A stretch of 64,000 nucleotides of DNA from Trametopsis cervina (taxonomy: Eukaryota > Basidiomycota > Agaricomycetes > Polyporales > Irpicaceae). The position numbers and the translations under genes were made by a program. Of this stretch, positions 1-12,830 are shown one piece after another. The notes under the pieces are model-generated. The model saw only the letters and a program-made list of their open reading frames with translations, did not search any database and was not told the origin of the DNA. How positions within the stretch are numbered: the stretch's first letter is position 1; every line of letters starts with the position of its first letter. The DNA is taken from positions 62,001 through 126,000 of the forward strand of contig MU278379.1 in the NCBI GenBank assembly GCA_022385755.1, written 5' to 3'.

Positions 1-1242
1 ACATTGCATTGTTCTGTAGCGGTAGCTGATCGCAGACCCGTGACGCTGCCGCTGTCGCGATCTCGTCTCTGCCTTTGTCTGTGCTTCAGATATCACCATT
101 CCTCCGAATAAATCCCCGGTCTGGCCACCGACCCACGCAGTCGATCCCAACAAAATAGTCAAATTGGACCGCTAGACGTCATGTCTCCCTGTCTATGCAC
201 ACCGCGCACAGCACCCTAAAAGTTGAACAGCGTACGGGTTTGTACGGGACCGCTGATCACGAGTGTCACTCTCGAATTTTAAAATCCGCTGCACGCGTCC
301 TGTTACGGGTCCTGTACAAGTATGTACGTCCTCGCTGACAGCCTCCGTGGACGGTATCTGGCTTTAGCGTGCCATCCTGTGCCGCTGTTGCCGTCCACGT
401 ACTCGATCGTCAATCGCACAGCTCCATGGGGGGGCTGTCAAAGGTGTCGACAGCCGTGGTGGCACAGGACTTAGGGTAGGCGCGCCCCTGGACGGTGACA
501 GCAGCTTGAGTGCCCGGGTCGGACTGTCACAAGTATGTACGAACGCGAGGCTTAGACGCTATCGTATGGGTCAGGCATCCATTGGCAACCGCACGTAGCA
601 GTGCCGTCATATGCAGTCATACCTTCGCATGATCCATATACTTGACGCGCTGCGCACACACATGAAATAATAAATCCTCAAAGGGTATCCATTGTGCAGT
701 CGATGAGAGAGCCCGTGGCCAACAAGGATACATGCTCGTGGTAACAATAAGCTACTGAACGGTATACGGTCTTCACTGCAAGGCGCGTGACAGACATGAG
801 GGAAGACTGTAAAGTAAGTGTATATGGGGTTGGTATTGATCATGAGATGAGCGAGATATGTAGATGCAAAGCGAAGATATAGACAGGCGGACACAGAACA
901 GGGAGACGGAGCGGGCGAGAGCGATCCTGGGCGATGGTGCGGGTGATGATACAAGTGTGCGGGCATGCATATGGTTGAAGGCGCAAAAGGACCCGGGGAG
1001 GGCGGTGAAGGTTGAAAAGTAATAAACAGGACTAAAGGCGCGATGAAGTCACGGCACAGCAGTAACAGCAAGGACGAGCACGAGGAAGGGTGGAAGGGTG
1101 GACACCGTGCGAGGTGCTTTTCGTCTAGTCGGATGTGGGCAGGAAGGCATAGCGGCAGGATGTGTGGGGGAGATGGGGATGCCCGGGTGATCTGCGGCGA
1201 TGAAGGGGACGAGGAGCTGATCTGTTGGGCGGAGGTGCTGAT
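1..1242. other. Intergenic, no gene supported
   Basis: I see no recognisable protein or RNA gene here. Around 230-545 short related words recur, such as a pair of 'acaagtatgtac' strings near 316 and 529 and several 'gtacggg' strings. They suggest a degenerate repeat but do not define one. The region is the 3' flank of the polyol dehydrogenase gene. Confidence 0.5.
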
Positions 1243-2644
1243 CTACGACAACGAAGGTCCGATCATGACCTTGATCACCATGTTCCCATGCTCGTCCCTG
1301 CCCTTGGAGAGCAGCTCGAACGCCCTCGCGCTGTCCTCGAGCGGGAACCGATGCGTGATGATCTTCTCGATGTTCGGCAACTTCCCTGACGAAAGCAACG
1401 AGAGCGCTGAGGGGTAGGTGTTCGCATATCGGAACGAGCCTTGGATGTCGACCTCACGGAGCGCGGCGGCAGACAGGGGGAGCGTGATGTTCCGTGTGCC
1501 CATTCCGACGAGCATGACCTTGCCGCCGGTGACAGCTGCCTGTGAGATAAGGAACAAGGTTTAGTCTTTAGCGTGGGCTCTCTCTGATGGGACAACGTGT
1601 TGGGGAAATTTGAATGGACGGGGGGAACGTTTAACGACGCGGGAGGGGGAGTAAAGGAGACGGAAACGGATCCTGGACACTCACGTGAATAGACATTTGG
1701 ATGCATGGTTCGGCACCGGTGCATTCAAACACGACGTCGAAGCCATCAGTCATGTCGAAGTGAGCAAGGGCTGCACTAATCGTCTCCTTTGCGCGGTGGA
1801 GCTGGTCGTCCGACGTCTTTGCCTTGTCAGCCATGGGAAGGCAGTACGTCTCTTGGGCGAATCCCTGAGCCTTGGCGAAATCCAACCGCTGTTTGTTGAT
1901 GTCGATGGCAACAACGTGGGAAGCGCCGTACGACTTCGCGAGAGCGCAGGCTAGAAGGCCAATTGCACCGACACCGAAGACGAGGACAGTCTGTCCTGGC
2001 GCTGATGAGGACAGACCTGCACGACGTGCGGCGTGGATAAGGACGGATAGCGGTTCGGCAAGTGCCGCTTGGTCGAACGAGCAGTTCTCGGGGAGGCTAC
2101 GGGCGAACGGGCTTAGCGTCGTAGCGTGGTGATCAAACGTAACAGGGTACTCACGGGTGCAAGACGTGTGCGGGGTGGTTCATTCGATCCTGGAGGGTAC
2201 CATCGAGGTGGGGGAAGGTCTTGGCGCTGCTGCAGAATCGCATGTTCTTGCAGAGGTTGTAGCGGCCCTTTGAGCAGTAGCTGCAGTTGTTGCACATGAT
2301 GCCGGCCTCTATTGCGACGCGCTGGCCGACGACGAAGTTTTTGACCCCGGGGCCGACTGCTGTTACGACACCGGCTGCTTCGTGTCCGAGGACGAGCGGA
2401 GCTTGGAGAGCAAAGTCTCCGTTGCGTCCGTGCAGATAGTAGTGGACTTGTGCCGAGGTTTTAGAGAGGATGTGGTGACGCTGTGGGGATGGTACTCACG
2501 ATCACTGCCACAAAGACCAGTACCCTGCACAGCGACCTGCACTTGGCCCTGTTGCGGTGGCCAGAGGGTGCGCTGTTCGTAGCGCATATCCTTGGGTCCG
2601 TGGAGGACGACTGCGTTCTGTTGTCTGAGTGCGACTGGGGACAT
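1243..2644 (-). CDS. Zinc-dependent polyol (sorbitol/xylitol-type) dehydrogenase
   Basis: Medium-chain dehydrogenase, 386 aa, from four exons: 2644-2500, 2446-2155, 2111-1685 and 1539-1243. Introns are 43-145 nt and all phases close. Catalytic zinc ligands are visible as Cys45 (GLCGSD) with His70-Glu71 (GHE). A structural zinc lobe is present at Cys100, Cys103, Cys106 and Cys114. A Rossmann segment (VFGVGAIGLLA) follows near residue 200. The 'SDLHYYLHGRNGDF' stretch is typical of fungal sorbitol, xylitol and L-arabinitol dehydrogenases, which oxidise polyols to ketoses with NAD(P). The exact substrate cannot be read from the sequence. The start is the first ATG, about 100 nt downstream of a TATA box. 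Its promoter region faces that of the SDR gene. Confidence 0.9.
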
Positions 2645-2743
2645 GGCTGAGAAAGTGTGGGGGTGGGGGTGCGTTGGCGGCGGTGGGATGCGGTGAGCGG
2701 GCTGGGAGGTGTGTGGAACGGAGAGTGGGAGACGGGAGGAGAC

Positions 2744-2749
2744 TTTATA
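2744..2749 (-). promoter_or_regulatory. TATA box of the polyol dehydrogenase gene
   Basis: TATAAA on the minus strand, within 'ctataaagtc', about 100 nt upstream of the ATG at 2644. Position and match suggest a core promoter element; no transcript start is known. Confidence 0.5.
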
Positions 2750-3580
2750 GTCTCAGAGTGGAACAGAGCCTCGTGAGCGGCTCATATGTTTTTTATTGAT
2801 TTGAGGGGAATAATGGGCTGGCACGCCGCCAACATTGGGAGGGGACCGAGACCGCAGCTGTACCAGCTCAATGCTTCTCCACCGGTCCGACCTCCGCTCA
2901 CTTCAAGATCGACCTCACATTTAGGTAATCCCCCTTACCGCTGCTTCGGCTCGTTCCCACAACCCCGCATTTGGAAGGTCATCAGACAGCGCCCGGTCCA
3001 CCGTGTCCGAGATTCCAGATTCGCACAGCTTTCCCACGCCGCGCGCCGTCGCGCTCGAGTCGGTCGTCGCTGCCTCTTGCTTTCTCCTGCTCACCACCAC
3101 CGTGTCGGCACGCGTCCTCGTCGTCGCCCGCGTCTTGCACCCACCGCGCCCCAGTGAGTGGTCTCCCGCCCCTCCGCGCACGACGCCCGCCCAGTTAGCC
3201 CCTGTCTTCCCGGGTCAATTCGCGTCCGCGCAGGTGCTGCAGCTGTTTTTCGTCCGACCCGTCTCGTCTGCATGTCGTAACATCGGATGGCGCGCCGCCC
3301 TCCCGATCCGGGGAAGGGCACCGGCTGATACCCCAGGCCTATTGCAAGCTCACCTCCGGGCGCGGCCCCCCTTCCCGTGTCCAGGAACCGCTCCTACCGC
3401 ATTCCACAGCATGGCCCTCTCACCAACTTCGGTCCGTCTTATCTGACGCATTCTGTCTCCAGTACTTTCAAGCCATCCTGCCGTCTCAGGTTCGTCTTCT
3501 GTGATCTCATTTTTTTAATGAATGAACCGCATATATATGCCTCGTCCGTAGCAAAACAGCATCACACTTCTACACTCGCC
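2750..3580. other. Divergent intergenic/promoter region
   Basis: Separates the minus-strand polyol dehydrogenase from the plus-strand SDR. It is GC-rich from about 2950 to 3400. The open frames there have no recognisable product and read in several frames and both strands, as expected for base composition rather than coding. It probably holds both promoters and the SDR 5' UTR. Confidence 0.5.
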
Positions 3581-6500
3581 ATGGACCCAACACCAAGCTT
3601 GTCTGCTCTCCAATTGTTCTCTCTCGAGGGCAAGAATGTGCTCATCACAGGAGCTACCCGTGGTGAGTGATTAGCCTAGTCTTCCGTATCCACGTCCTTT
3701 TGTTTCATTTGGTTGTTTCATTCCTTCTACATTACTCCATTACTCGTGTACAGCAACGCGTTATTTGTGCGCTTCGCTGCTGCGCCTTCATTATGCAATG
3801 CTTCTACACGATCCGCTAACCCCTGAGATATTACAGGAATTGGAGCCTCGTGCGCCATCGCACTTGCAGAAGCAGGAGCGTCGGTATGCCTCGTGCAGCG
3901 CCCAGGCTCCACGAACCTAGAGACGTACAATTCCATTGCCGCGCTCGGGCGTACGGTCAAAACCGTCGACTGCGATCTCGCGGACCTGGCCGCTGTTCGC
4001 ACGCTTTTCGCAAGAGCTCTTGAAATCATGGACGAGCAGATCCATATCCTTGTCAATTGCGCAGGTATCCAACGTAGATCACCTGCCGTGTCCTTCAGCG
4101 AACAGGATTGGGACGACGTGCGTACATCTCCTTTCGAGGGTCTATGTTTTATTTCGTACGAATCATGCACGCTCCGATCAACAAACGCGGTTCACATTCA
4201 CTTTGCATACAATGGCATGTGCAGAGCAACGCTCTTATGCCTTACTGCTCCCGCAGTTGATTGTCTGCTCGCCATATCCGTGTTTTCTCCATCGTTGGCG
4301 CCGTGCATGCTCTTCACCTCTTCCGCCCCGCCTTGCTTCGCGGGCCTGGATTGGGAAGTTAGTAAAACGGTCCTGTCTATATCGGATCATATGACGTCTG
4401 CCTCATCGCATCCCTAATCGCTCAGTCATAGTCAACTTACTCACGTCCGCTGCTCTTTCTTACATGCCCATCTATCCTCGTTGCATCGCTGCACAAATGT
4501 GACGAACGCACATCCCTACTGAACGTGATTTGGACCACCTCGGATGCTTTTCCTCATCCCCACGACGTCCAACGAACCTATCCCTCAATGATCTCTGAAT
4601 GTTTTGTGGTACGTTATTCGGTCTGGCCCACTTCCTTCTAATCTTCCGTCCTGCAACGGTGTATCCCTCAAACATTAACGGCCCGCCATGACTCCGGCCG
4701 TGTTCTGTTTCCAACTTTCCTCCCCTGGCCATCAATACGTGTAACTTTCCGCTGCGCTTGCCACTATCCTATACCCGTCCCATCACATCCGACCTAATGC
4801 CTCTGGCTACCTAAACAACCGCCGCCTTCCCTTCTATCGATGACGTCTCCGCGTCTGATCTGGTCGCTTGACTTCGTTTACGGCTCCCGTGCCCTATGCT
4901 TTTTGCCTTGTGGCGGTCAAATGGTGGTTCGATGCTCCTCGACGCTCCTTCGGATCTAATCATCGCTCCTCGTCTCGGACCTCCGTTACAACATTCGTGC
5001 GCACGCGCCCGGTTACATCCGTTAATCGTCTCTTGGATTCGATGTGTGGTCGTCTGCGCTACGATTGGGACTACTTTCTGATGTTGTTGAACGGCCCGCG
5101 GACATGTCGTACTGGCGTACTTCTACGGCGGCTGTGCGATCTTCACGCACCTGATGCTGAACCATCTGCCCCGCTGCCGTTACACATCCTGCCCCCTGCT
5201 TCTCAATGGCGCCTCGTTTCTCACCGTGGTTCTCCTCTTTCGTTGTGGCACCGTGGGTAATTTCCTTTTTCGGCCATCGCACATCCCTCTGCTGGTGCCC
5301 CGATGACCAACTCCGTTGTATACACTGTCTCACCTCACCTCCGTCTCCCTGTTCATCTCGTGCTTGCCGTCCGTTGAAACTCTCACCAACGCCCATCTCT
5401 TCCCTTGGGTCAACTCGTGTCGACTAACGCAACCTCTATCGGACAAAACGTGTTTGGTCTTCTGATCATCGTTCGTAACCCCCAATGCACTTCGCTCGTA
5501 TGACGGAATGTCGACTTACTCTGCTGTCACCCCTTGGGTCTCCTCCATTCGATTGCGACGCTCTCTCGATTTCCGGCTCACCTGATCGCCGACTGTTCGT
5601 GCTTTCCAACTCCGTGCTCTCGACTCTTTCTCGACTGTGTCCTCGCTCTCGATGCGGCCTATCTGACCCCGTGTCGTCACCGCTTTCACTCTTTCCCGCG
5701 GATTCGCACTCCTATATTCGTCTCTCTCCACCGCTTATCGCTTTCGCATGCTGTGCTGTGGCCTCACCGCCTCTCTATCCCACTGAACCGGCATCGGCCT
5801 TTACGCACAAACGTGCTTCGCCGGCTCTCACAATGGATCACCGCTCTGCTTGTGACCTCTCCGCACTGATAATTCTCGGTATCTGACAACAGGTCTTGGA
5901 TGTAAACCTCAAAGCGTGTTGGCTGCTCAGCCAGGCCGCCGGCCAGCACATGGTCCCGCTAAGACGCGGCAAAATCATCAACTTCTGCTCGCTGCTGACG
6001 TACCAGGTGAGTTTATCCGATTTTGAAGCATATTTCTATTGCGCGCGCGTCCGTGTGCTGGCGCCCTTCGTCATCGATCTTCGCGTAGGCGACAGACAGA
6101 TGGGATGGGAACGTGGCGAGCGAAGGGAAAGGTAAAAGTCTAGGTGCGCTCGATCTCGTGTGAGGTCAGGGCCGTGTCTTTAGACTTTTGCGTTGATCTT
6201 CTGTGCGCTCGCTTGTTCTTCCGTTGTCTCTGACCTCACCGGCTGTGTCTTGTCGTCATCGTCGTTCTCTATAGTGCGTTCGCTGAAGGTTTCGTTGGTT
6301 ACAGGGCGGCTTCACTGTGCCCGCGTATGCGGCCGCTAAGGGCGCTTTGGGTCAACTCACGAAAGCTCTCAGCAATGAATGGAGCAAGGAGAACGTCCAA
6401 GTCAACGGCATTGTCCCCGGGTATATCGCCACCGACATGTACGTCCTTTATCTGCTTTCGCCATCCGTCGGCACAGCATCTCACAATCTTCCTATTCTTA

Positions 6501-6874
6501 TTCACTGTATACTTCTATTTCATACCATACACTTCACCAACCGCACATCTCAATACACGTATATAACGCTTCTTGGTCGGTCACTCAAACAGGAATGAGA
6601 AGCTCCTACAGGACCCTACGCGGCTTCGCCAGATCTCCGAGCGGATTCCTGCAGGCCGCTGGGGCGAGCCACTGGACTTCGCCGGCCCTATCGTATTCCT
6701 CGCGAGCAACGCAAGCCAATACGTGTGCGGGGAGCTTTTGGTTGTTGATGGAGTAAGTGAAACCTTCCCTTCGTCGTCATCCCCGCATCATCGCATTCGC
6801 GCTATGCATGTGTGTATTCCCACGGTACTGACTCAGGTTCCTGCTTGTCCTTGTAGGGATGGATGGGTCGGTGA
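3581..6874 (+). CDS. SDR oxidoreductase, 2-deoxy-D-gluconate 3-dehydrogenase/gluconate 5-dehydrogenase type
   Basis: Classical short-chain dehydrogenase of 262 aa in six exons: 3581-3662, 3837-4117, 5893-6006, 6305-6438, 6593-6752 and 6857-6874. Phases match throughout and the protein is continuous. The cofactor loop TGATRGIG lies at residues 23-30, an NCAG motif follows, and the catalytic triad is Ser154, Tyr167 and Lys171 (PAYAAAK). It ends with the family-typical GGWMGR. KduD/IdnO-like enzymes interconvert keto and hydroxy sugar acids with NAD(P)H; the substrate here is inferred. The gene is odd in having a 1775-nt second intron (4118-5892) and a 298-nt third intron (6007-6304), far above the ~55 nt usual in this window. 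Intron 2 starts GTGCGT and ends ACAG. Confidence 0.88.
4118..5892 (+). other. Exceptionally long intron (1775 nt) in the SDR gene
   Basis: The exon ending ...QDWDD joins the exon beginning [10 protein letters not shown] with phase 0 only if everything between is removed. The insert is pyrimidine-rich on the coding strand. It contains many short open frames on both strands, none recognisable. No terminal repeats or transposase were seen. It could be a decayed mobile insertion or a true long intron. Confidence 0.7.
6134..6239 (+). repeat. Interleaved inverted repeats in the SDR third intron
   Basis: AAAAGTCTA (6134-6142) pairs with TAGACTTTT (6181-6189). GTGAGGTCAG (6160-6169) pairs with CTGACCTCAC (6230-6239). 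The order a-b-a'-b' is the topology of a pseudoknot. A direct repeat GTGCGCTCG occurs at 6144 and 6203. It could be chance. Confidence 0.4.
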
Positions 6875-9800
6875 ACAACGAAACATGCATCAAACGCGAC
6901 CCTCGATGTCAGGGGTGTAAGAGGAGGGAGTTTATAGGCCGCCGGAGGGGGCTGCATGTGTATGTGTACGAGCGGACGACCAAAAACCTATGTGTACACC
7001 AGATCGTGATGAAATTTGACAGGAAGTCGTATGGCTCATGCTCCGCCAGGTCCACTGCGGCCGCACTTAGGATCGGACCCTATAGGGTGAACACAGTTGT
7101 CGTCTGCTCTTCCCTTCGTGTTCTGGCGGCGAATAAGAAAGCTCAGGTTTCTCGCGTGATAAATCCTTGTTTTTTTCTTCAAGCGAGATAGGAACATATG
7201 GCCTCAACTTTCAACTCCCATTGAGACTTTGGCGCACGTTGATCCGTGAACTGTGGCGTCGTCCATGGGCAAAGCGTCCGCTGTTACGGCGTTCGTTACG
7301 TACGTGTACCCTTCCTCCTGCTCTTCGCTTGAGCGGACGAACGTGCTACGTTCGAGTCAGTAAGGCGCGGCAACGTACGGCAGGCCTCGTCAGGACCCAT
7401 GGGAGGAGAAAGCGTGGTGATCTAGTGGTGATCTTCCCTTGTTTTTTCGTATCGTGCGATGCGACGAAGAGCCTGTGACCCCTCCGAAACACCGGAACAA
7501 GACGTGGCAGAGGTACCCGCTCGACAATGTTCCTGGAGTGTACCCTGCAGAGAAGCTTTTAGACGCGTTTCCCTAGTCGGCTCTTCGTGCACACAGATAA
7601 CGAGGCGCTATGTTGTTATGGTGTGCAATCGTCTACTTCTTCCGCTTGCTTCCTTTCCATAATTGCTAAAAAAAAATGCAGATGCATGTAATAAATGTCA
7701 CTTCGTCCCTGCAAGACTATAAACGTGTTCTGTCAATCAGCTTTGCTAATTCATGGCCTCCGTTGTGACCGCCAATGATACCGAGATAGACAGCTCTTGA
7801 CGCCATACCTGCTCGGGGAGAAGCGATTGTTGGTGTGCTACTGTTTACACGTACGTACGTAGGTGGCTAGAGTCATGGAGAGCCACGGACGTCCTACTTC
7901 GCAGAGTCCAGACAGTGATCAACGGTAATACCGGCGGTACCATCACTCCACGCGGACCAACCCCGCAAAAGCAAAGCATTCTGGGGACGATCAAACCAAC
8001 GTCGTTTCGTTTGCAAATTTTCTAGTCTGTGTTCCTGCAGGCTGAGTCTGGCCTTCGGCTTGTCACCCATCGGCATGCTAGCGACCCTGCATGTGCGTTG
8101 TTGGTGGAACATGCGTGGGGGAAGACCCGGAGAGCGCATCTGCGATCTGATCGTGCAAGAGGGGGATTCAGATCTTCCAAACGAGGTCCGACACACTCGT
8201 GCTGGTGGTTAACCGGCTGCGGTGAGCGGGAAGCGGCGGACCGAGGAATGTCAAAATCGGGTGCACTTGTACAAGCCTGGTTGTAGGGCCACATCAAATT
8301 CGTGCGCGTGAGTATCTCATTCAGACCTTGCATCGGCTTGTACTCACATCGAGCTAGTTCGACATGATCGCAACGAATATGGCGCATATCATCGCGCGCA
8401 TCTCGACGATAAAATTAACTCCAAAAGAGCCTCCGTGTGCGCACTACGCGAGGTCTCTAACCTGAGTTGATACCTCGCGGAGCCTAAGCCCTGAGAGCTC
8501 GCGCAGTGGACCTCTGGACGTACCAAACGGCGATGCTGTAGGTGAACAGTCGTAGCGCTGACCATCGGATCTCGTGCTGACACTGCTGAGCTGTGCGCAA
8601 CATACGTGATCGCACATGGACGAATTCACGGAACGCAAGGGGTGATAGTCCGCAATGTCGGGGCATTGTTCTTTCCCTCGAAAAGTTTGCTCCGAAAGAT
8701 GGTTCGGATACCGGTACGAAAGAAATTCTACGCAGTGCGAAGCCTGACAAGGATGGTAAACTTGAAAAGGGGCACGTAATATTCCAGCGGGTGTTGACCA
8801 TGCCCGTTACACTGTAACAATCGTCTTCTGCCCGACTCCCGAAGTTGTCTGGAGAGCGGGTGGTCCATGAAAACACGCCTTTGAGAGTCCAGAAATGCAT
8901 ACTCCAACGCCAATATGCCGTGCGTTCAGAGGTATGTCACTCGGCTACGTCCACAACATCTTTCTATTGCCGATACTACGTTGCCCCACGTATGCCTGGG
9001 CTTTATATTAGGGCTTTTCCTGTGACCTGTAGTGGCGGTATCAGTGGTGCCGTAGAGATAACAGGAAGCCAGAAAGATCGTACTGTTCCACAGACCAAAA
9101 CTGCCTCTAACCGGCGCCGGTAGATTGAATGCTCATGAGTGCGCGGAGGGTTCCATAACCAATACCCTAGGCCGGGCGGGACAGCAAGATATACGGTCCG
9201 AAGACCCGAGGCCTGGTGAACTCGGGTTTTACCTATGGTCCTGTGCACAAAGAACAACTTGAAGATAGTTCGTTTGGTCCACGGAAGATAGGTTGTGCAG
9301 CAAACTAGTGCCAGGCCCGCTGCTTGGTCCACATCTTTGTGTTAATCAGCCGTATATGAATGGGCCGCGAGCGGGGGATGTATCGCAGCTCGTCTTTTAC
9401 GTGAAACAAGGTGAGAGACTTCACCACATGCTTGACGTAAAGGCGGAACTGAAATGATCGTTCAAGGAGCGCTACTACACGTGTAGGGAGACCCGGGTGG
9501 CCAGCACGACTATCTTAGCCTGCTTTGGTAGATGTGTATCGGTCACCAGGTGAAGCTCTGCGAAACGTTTAGAATTGGAAGCCTGTTATGGGCCGAAATT
9601 GACACGTACGTAGGCTGCTCGCGCCACCAGGATTAAAAGCATTCAACTCGGCTTTCGATAAGCTTTTGACAAGAGAGTTTGAGGTAGCAAACTGGTCCCG
9701 CGGGACGGAGAAGAGAGGCTTAACGCTGAAGCAAGCCGTAATCGCAAGGTGCGTGCCGAACGAAGGACACCGTCCACGTCTTTGCATACGTAGGCAACAA

Positions 9801-12005
9801 GATGCCGCACGAGGGTGCTCTGGAGGGAAAGAAGTCGTCACGAGCTCGCGTGCCAAGGGTCCTAGACGTAGTGCCTGCTATCAATGCTGACAAGGGTCGG
9901 CGGTCCTTACCGTCATTTGCATGAGAGGAAGGCATGGATGATAGGGGTGGATGACCGCTCCATCGCATATTTGTATTTCTGCTTCGAGCCGTGATTGTTG
10001 GAAACAGGGATCCAGATAATCCCTCAGCCGAGTCGCAAGCCGCCTGCAACTTCAATCCTGTGGCATAGCCACTTGGTGGGCCAATCTTCGAGGGTTACTC
10101 GCATGATTAAGCTGACCGCCAAATCAGGCACAACGAATAAAAATACGAGCTTTCGCAGACGGCCATGACGTATAGCTTCTCCCGCTACTCTGTGAATATC
10201 AAGTCAGAGACGGCCGTGTTCGAATATCATGAGAGCCTCAATCTTACTTACCGTAGACCCGGACTCGGTGCCAATATACACGAGGACGAGGGGCAGCAAC
10301 CGCGAAAGACCGCTGGCAACGTGGTTCGTGAATTCTGTGCATGTATGGGTCCGCGATAGACATGTTCGCCGTTCGCAAAGGTCTGACGGTGAGGAGGTAA
10401 CAAAGGCCCCGAGTACACGTAAGGAAGTCACACCCGGAAATAGACTGCAAAGAAGCTCCTACCTGACGGGTAGCTACCCTTCCATCTTTCATGCGGCCGA
10501 TATGTGCGAAGCAAGGGATGCAAAGCACACAACTGCGCCCTCTCCACTCAGTTTACAGTGTTCGGAGAGAGAGAGTTCGGGGTATCATGCCGGTACGTTT
10601 GCTATAAACCGATCGTATATTCCTTGCGGATGTCACCTCCGAGGCCAACTCTTGAATGCATGGCTTCTTGTCCCCATGGAGTTGAAAGGAGTCTGCTACC
10701 GCAAGATGAATGCATGAATGTCGGCACTGCCACCTCCGTCTCTTCTGCGGCGAGCTGGAATTGACTTGTTTAGGTTTGCAGGAAGATGCGTGGGCAGAAC
10801 ACACACTATAAATAAGCCAGTTCTGCAACGATCGTAATCGACTGTGCGTACCGGCTTCCCCGGGAGAGGCAGGTACAGCTGAGGGAAATATGCCGGGGTT
10901 CCTTTCATCGGAGTCCACGCCCGTTGTAATAGGAAGTAACAATGCTATATTGGGCGTTGGAAGAATATAAAGGAGATGCGCAAGCAGATGTCAGGCACTA
11001 TGACCTGACGTACGGGACACGAACTCACCTGAAATTGGAGAACGTCGCCCTTTTGTTGGACCAGTGCATATGGCCCTCCAGTATTATGACGCCTGAGAGA
11101 GATCCAACGCTCTGGGTGTGTATATGCAAGCCAGGATTGCAAACGAAGCTCCCGTATAACATATCCCTCATGTGAGATGAGGCCAAGTGCTTCAAGAGGT
11201 GCTTTCATAGGAGAAATAGCTGGTATGTGTGAGCACTGATGAAAGCTGCGTTAAATTTAGAAGTGGTTGCACGAGAGTGCGAGATGATCATACCAAGGTC
11301 CTAAAAAGGCAACTATGTTCGTTCGCAGTATTAAATTAGTCTGGTTTGCTATAATGTCACATATACGTCCTCTAGATGGAAATGGCTAGCTGCGAGGAAG
11401 GACGACATGTCAAAAGTACTGCACTGAAATTTGCTGCCGGTGTCACCGCCTATAGCTTCAGATCCGCAAGTACCAAACTATCTCGTCTGCAAATCGAGGT
11501 ATCGGTCTCTAACACATTCTGCAGGAGCCAGGGATTTGCCGTATGAACAGGAGGGAAGTATCGGATATAAAGGGTGTTTCAGTCTTCCAGAGTGTCTTGC
11601 AGCCGCACAACTTGCTGAATCCGCGGCCATGGGGGCCGGGTCGGAGGTTTGCCAACCCGACGTAGCAAGTTTGCCCTATATCCCATTGTAATACCGGGAC
11701 AGGACAAGCTGAGAGGAACCCTGGCGCCTTGAATTGCCGATGATAACCAGGAGCGAGTAGCATTTCGGGGTGGGTATGCATGTGTCCCCCATGAGGTACA
11801 AGTTCGGGCTGCGCTTCACTTGAAAAAGGTCACTGCATCGAGTCCTTGCCCAGAGGCACACCTCATATTGGTACATGCTTTCAGAAAGGGCTTGAGCGCA
11901 ACGCACTATGAACGTTAGCAGAAGACGAGCAGAATGAGCCAACAAAAGCATTTTCACGTTTCAATGATGATATATCACAGGAGCATGACACCGTAAATCC
12001 AATGT
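6875..12005. other. 5.1-kb gene-poor interval
   Basis: I read all frames and found no recognisable domain, no chain of exons with matching splice phases, and no tRNA or rRNA. The open frames are short, on both strands, and low in protein-like character. No transposase, reverse transcriptase or long terminal repeat was recognised. It could be an old decayed element, long regulatory sequence or a noncoding-RNA locus. Confidence 0.45.
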
Positions 12006-12830
12006 CTAATCGATAAGGTACTTCCGTTTGAAGAAAGCTCGTAGATGGAATACCTGCCATACTCCGAGGGCGACCAGCGAGAGGAGCATGAACCAGGCGA
12101 AGTTTTGAACTCGTGAATTCGTGGACACTGGATTGAAATGAGAGAGGGCTCCACGTAAGGGGTGAAAACGCACTGTTCGTTGCCTGAAATCGTTCTTCCC
12201 GTGCCTTCAAGTAGCCCAGTTCGTCCACAATCTCTTTCACCACACCTTCCAACTTACGCATCTCGGTCTCCAAAGCTGACAACGACTCTTGGTTTGCAAT
12301 GGCGCTGAAATCACCTCTGTTAGAGCTAGCACGACACAATGATACAGATACTGACTTGTAGTCGACTGCATCCGCGCCAATATCGACGTCTAGGTCAATT
12401 ACCCGTGTTTTCGGCTTGCCACCCTCGGCTGTACGAAAAGTAGTGTGAGCAGCAGTTCAGTTATATGTAACATCCTAGCCTACTCACCGACGTCCAAATA
12501 GTTCTTGAAGCATACTCCAACATCCCCGTCTTCTGAGTGCGCAGTAATGGCAAACCTCGACTCTCCCGAAATTCCGCGTTTACTCAGGTACACATTCTTG
12601 GCCTCCCCTGAGTCCACTATCTCAATGTCCACTCGCTGTCCATCTCCGGGACCAACATTGGCTGTCACGATGACAAGTGCACCCATATGAGCCGCGTTCC
12701 ATATGCATTTCGTCGGTGGGTAACGGTACGCTTGCAGTTCAAATTTGATGGCGTATACTGGTGACAAGAGGAGAAGGAGAGCAGTCAGAAGTAATGATGG
12801 AAAGCAAGACCGTACACCCAGGTGCATCAT
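12006..12830 (-). CDS. ERV25: p24-family cargo receptor, Erv25/p24-delta type
   Basis: Type I membrane protein of 222 aa in four exons: 12830-12488, 12428-12356, 12304-12174 and 12127-12006. Residues 1-27 form a signal peptide. A GOLD domain follows with its two cysteines, in KCIWN and GVCFKNY. Next come the family signature IDLDVDIGADAVDYN, a coiled-coil (SALETEMRKLEGVV) and a transmembrane helix (FAWFMLLSLVALGVWQVF). The tail AFFKRKYLID carries the FF and basic signals for COPII/COPI sorting. p24 proteins cycle between ER and Golgi and select cargo such as GPI-anchored proteins. The LDVDIGADA block and tail favour the delta (Erv25/TMED10) branch. It diverges from the galactonate dehydratase gene across 408 bp. 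Confidence 0.9.

Noticed and set aside
1275..1724. 149-codon minus-strand frame overlapping the polyol dehydrogenase
   Set aside because: Out-of-frame shadow that runs through intron 3 of that gene.
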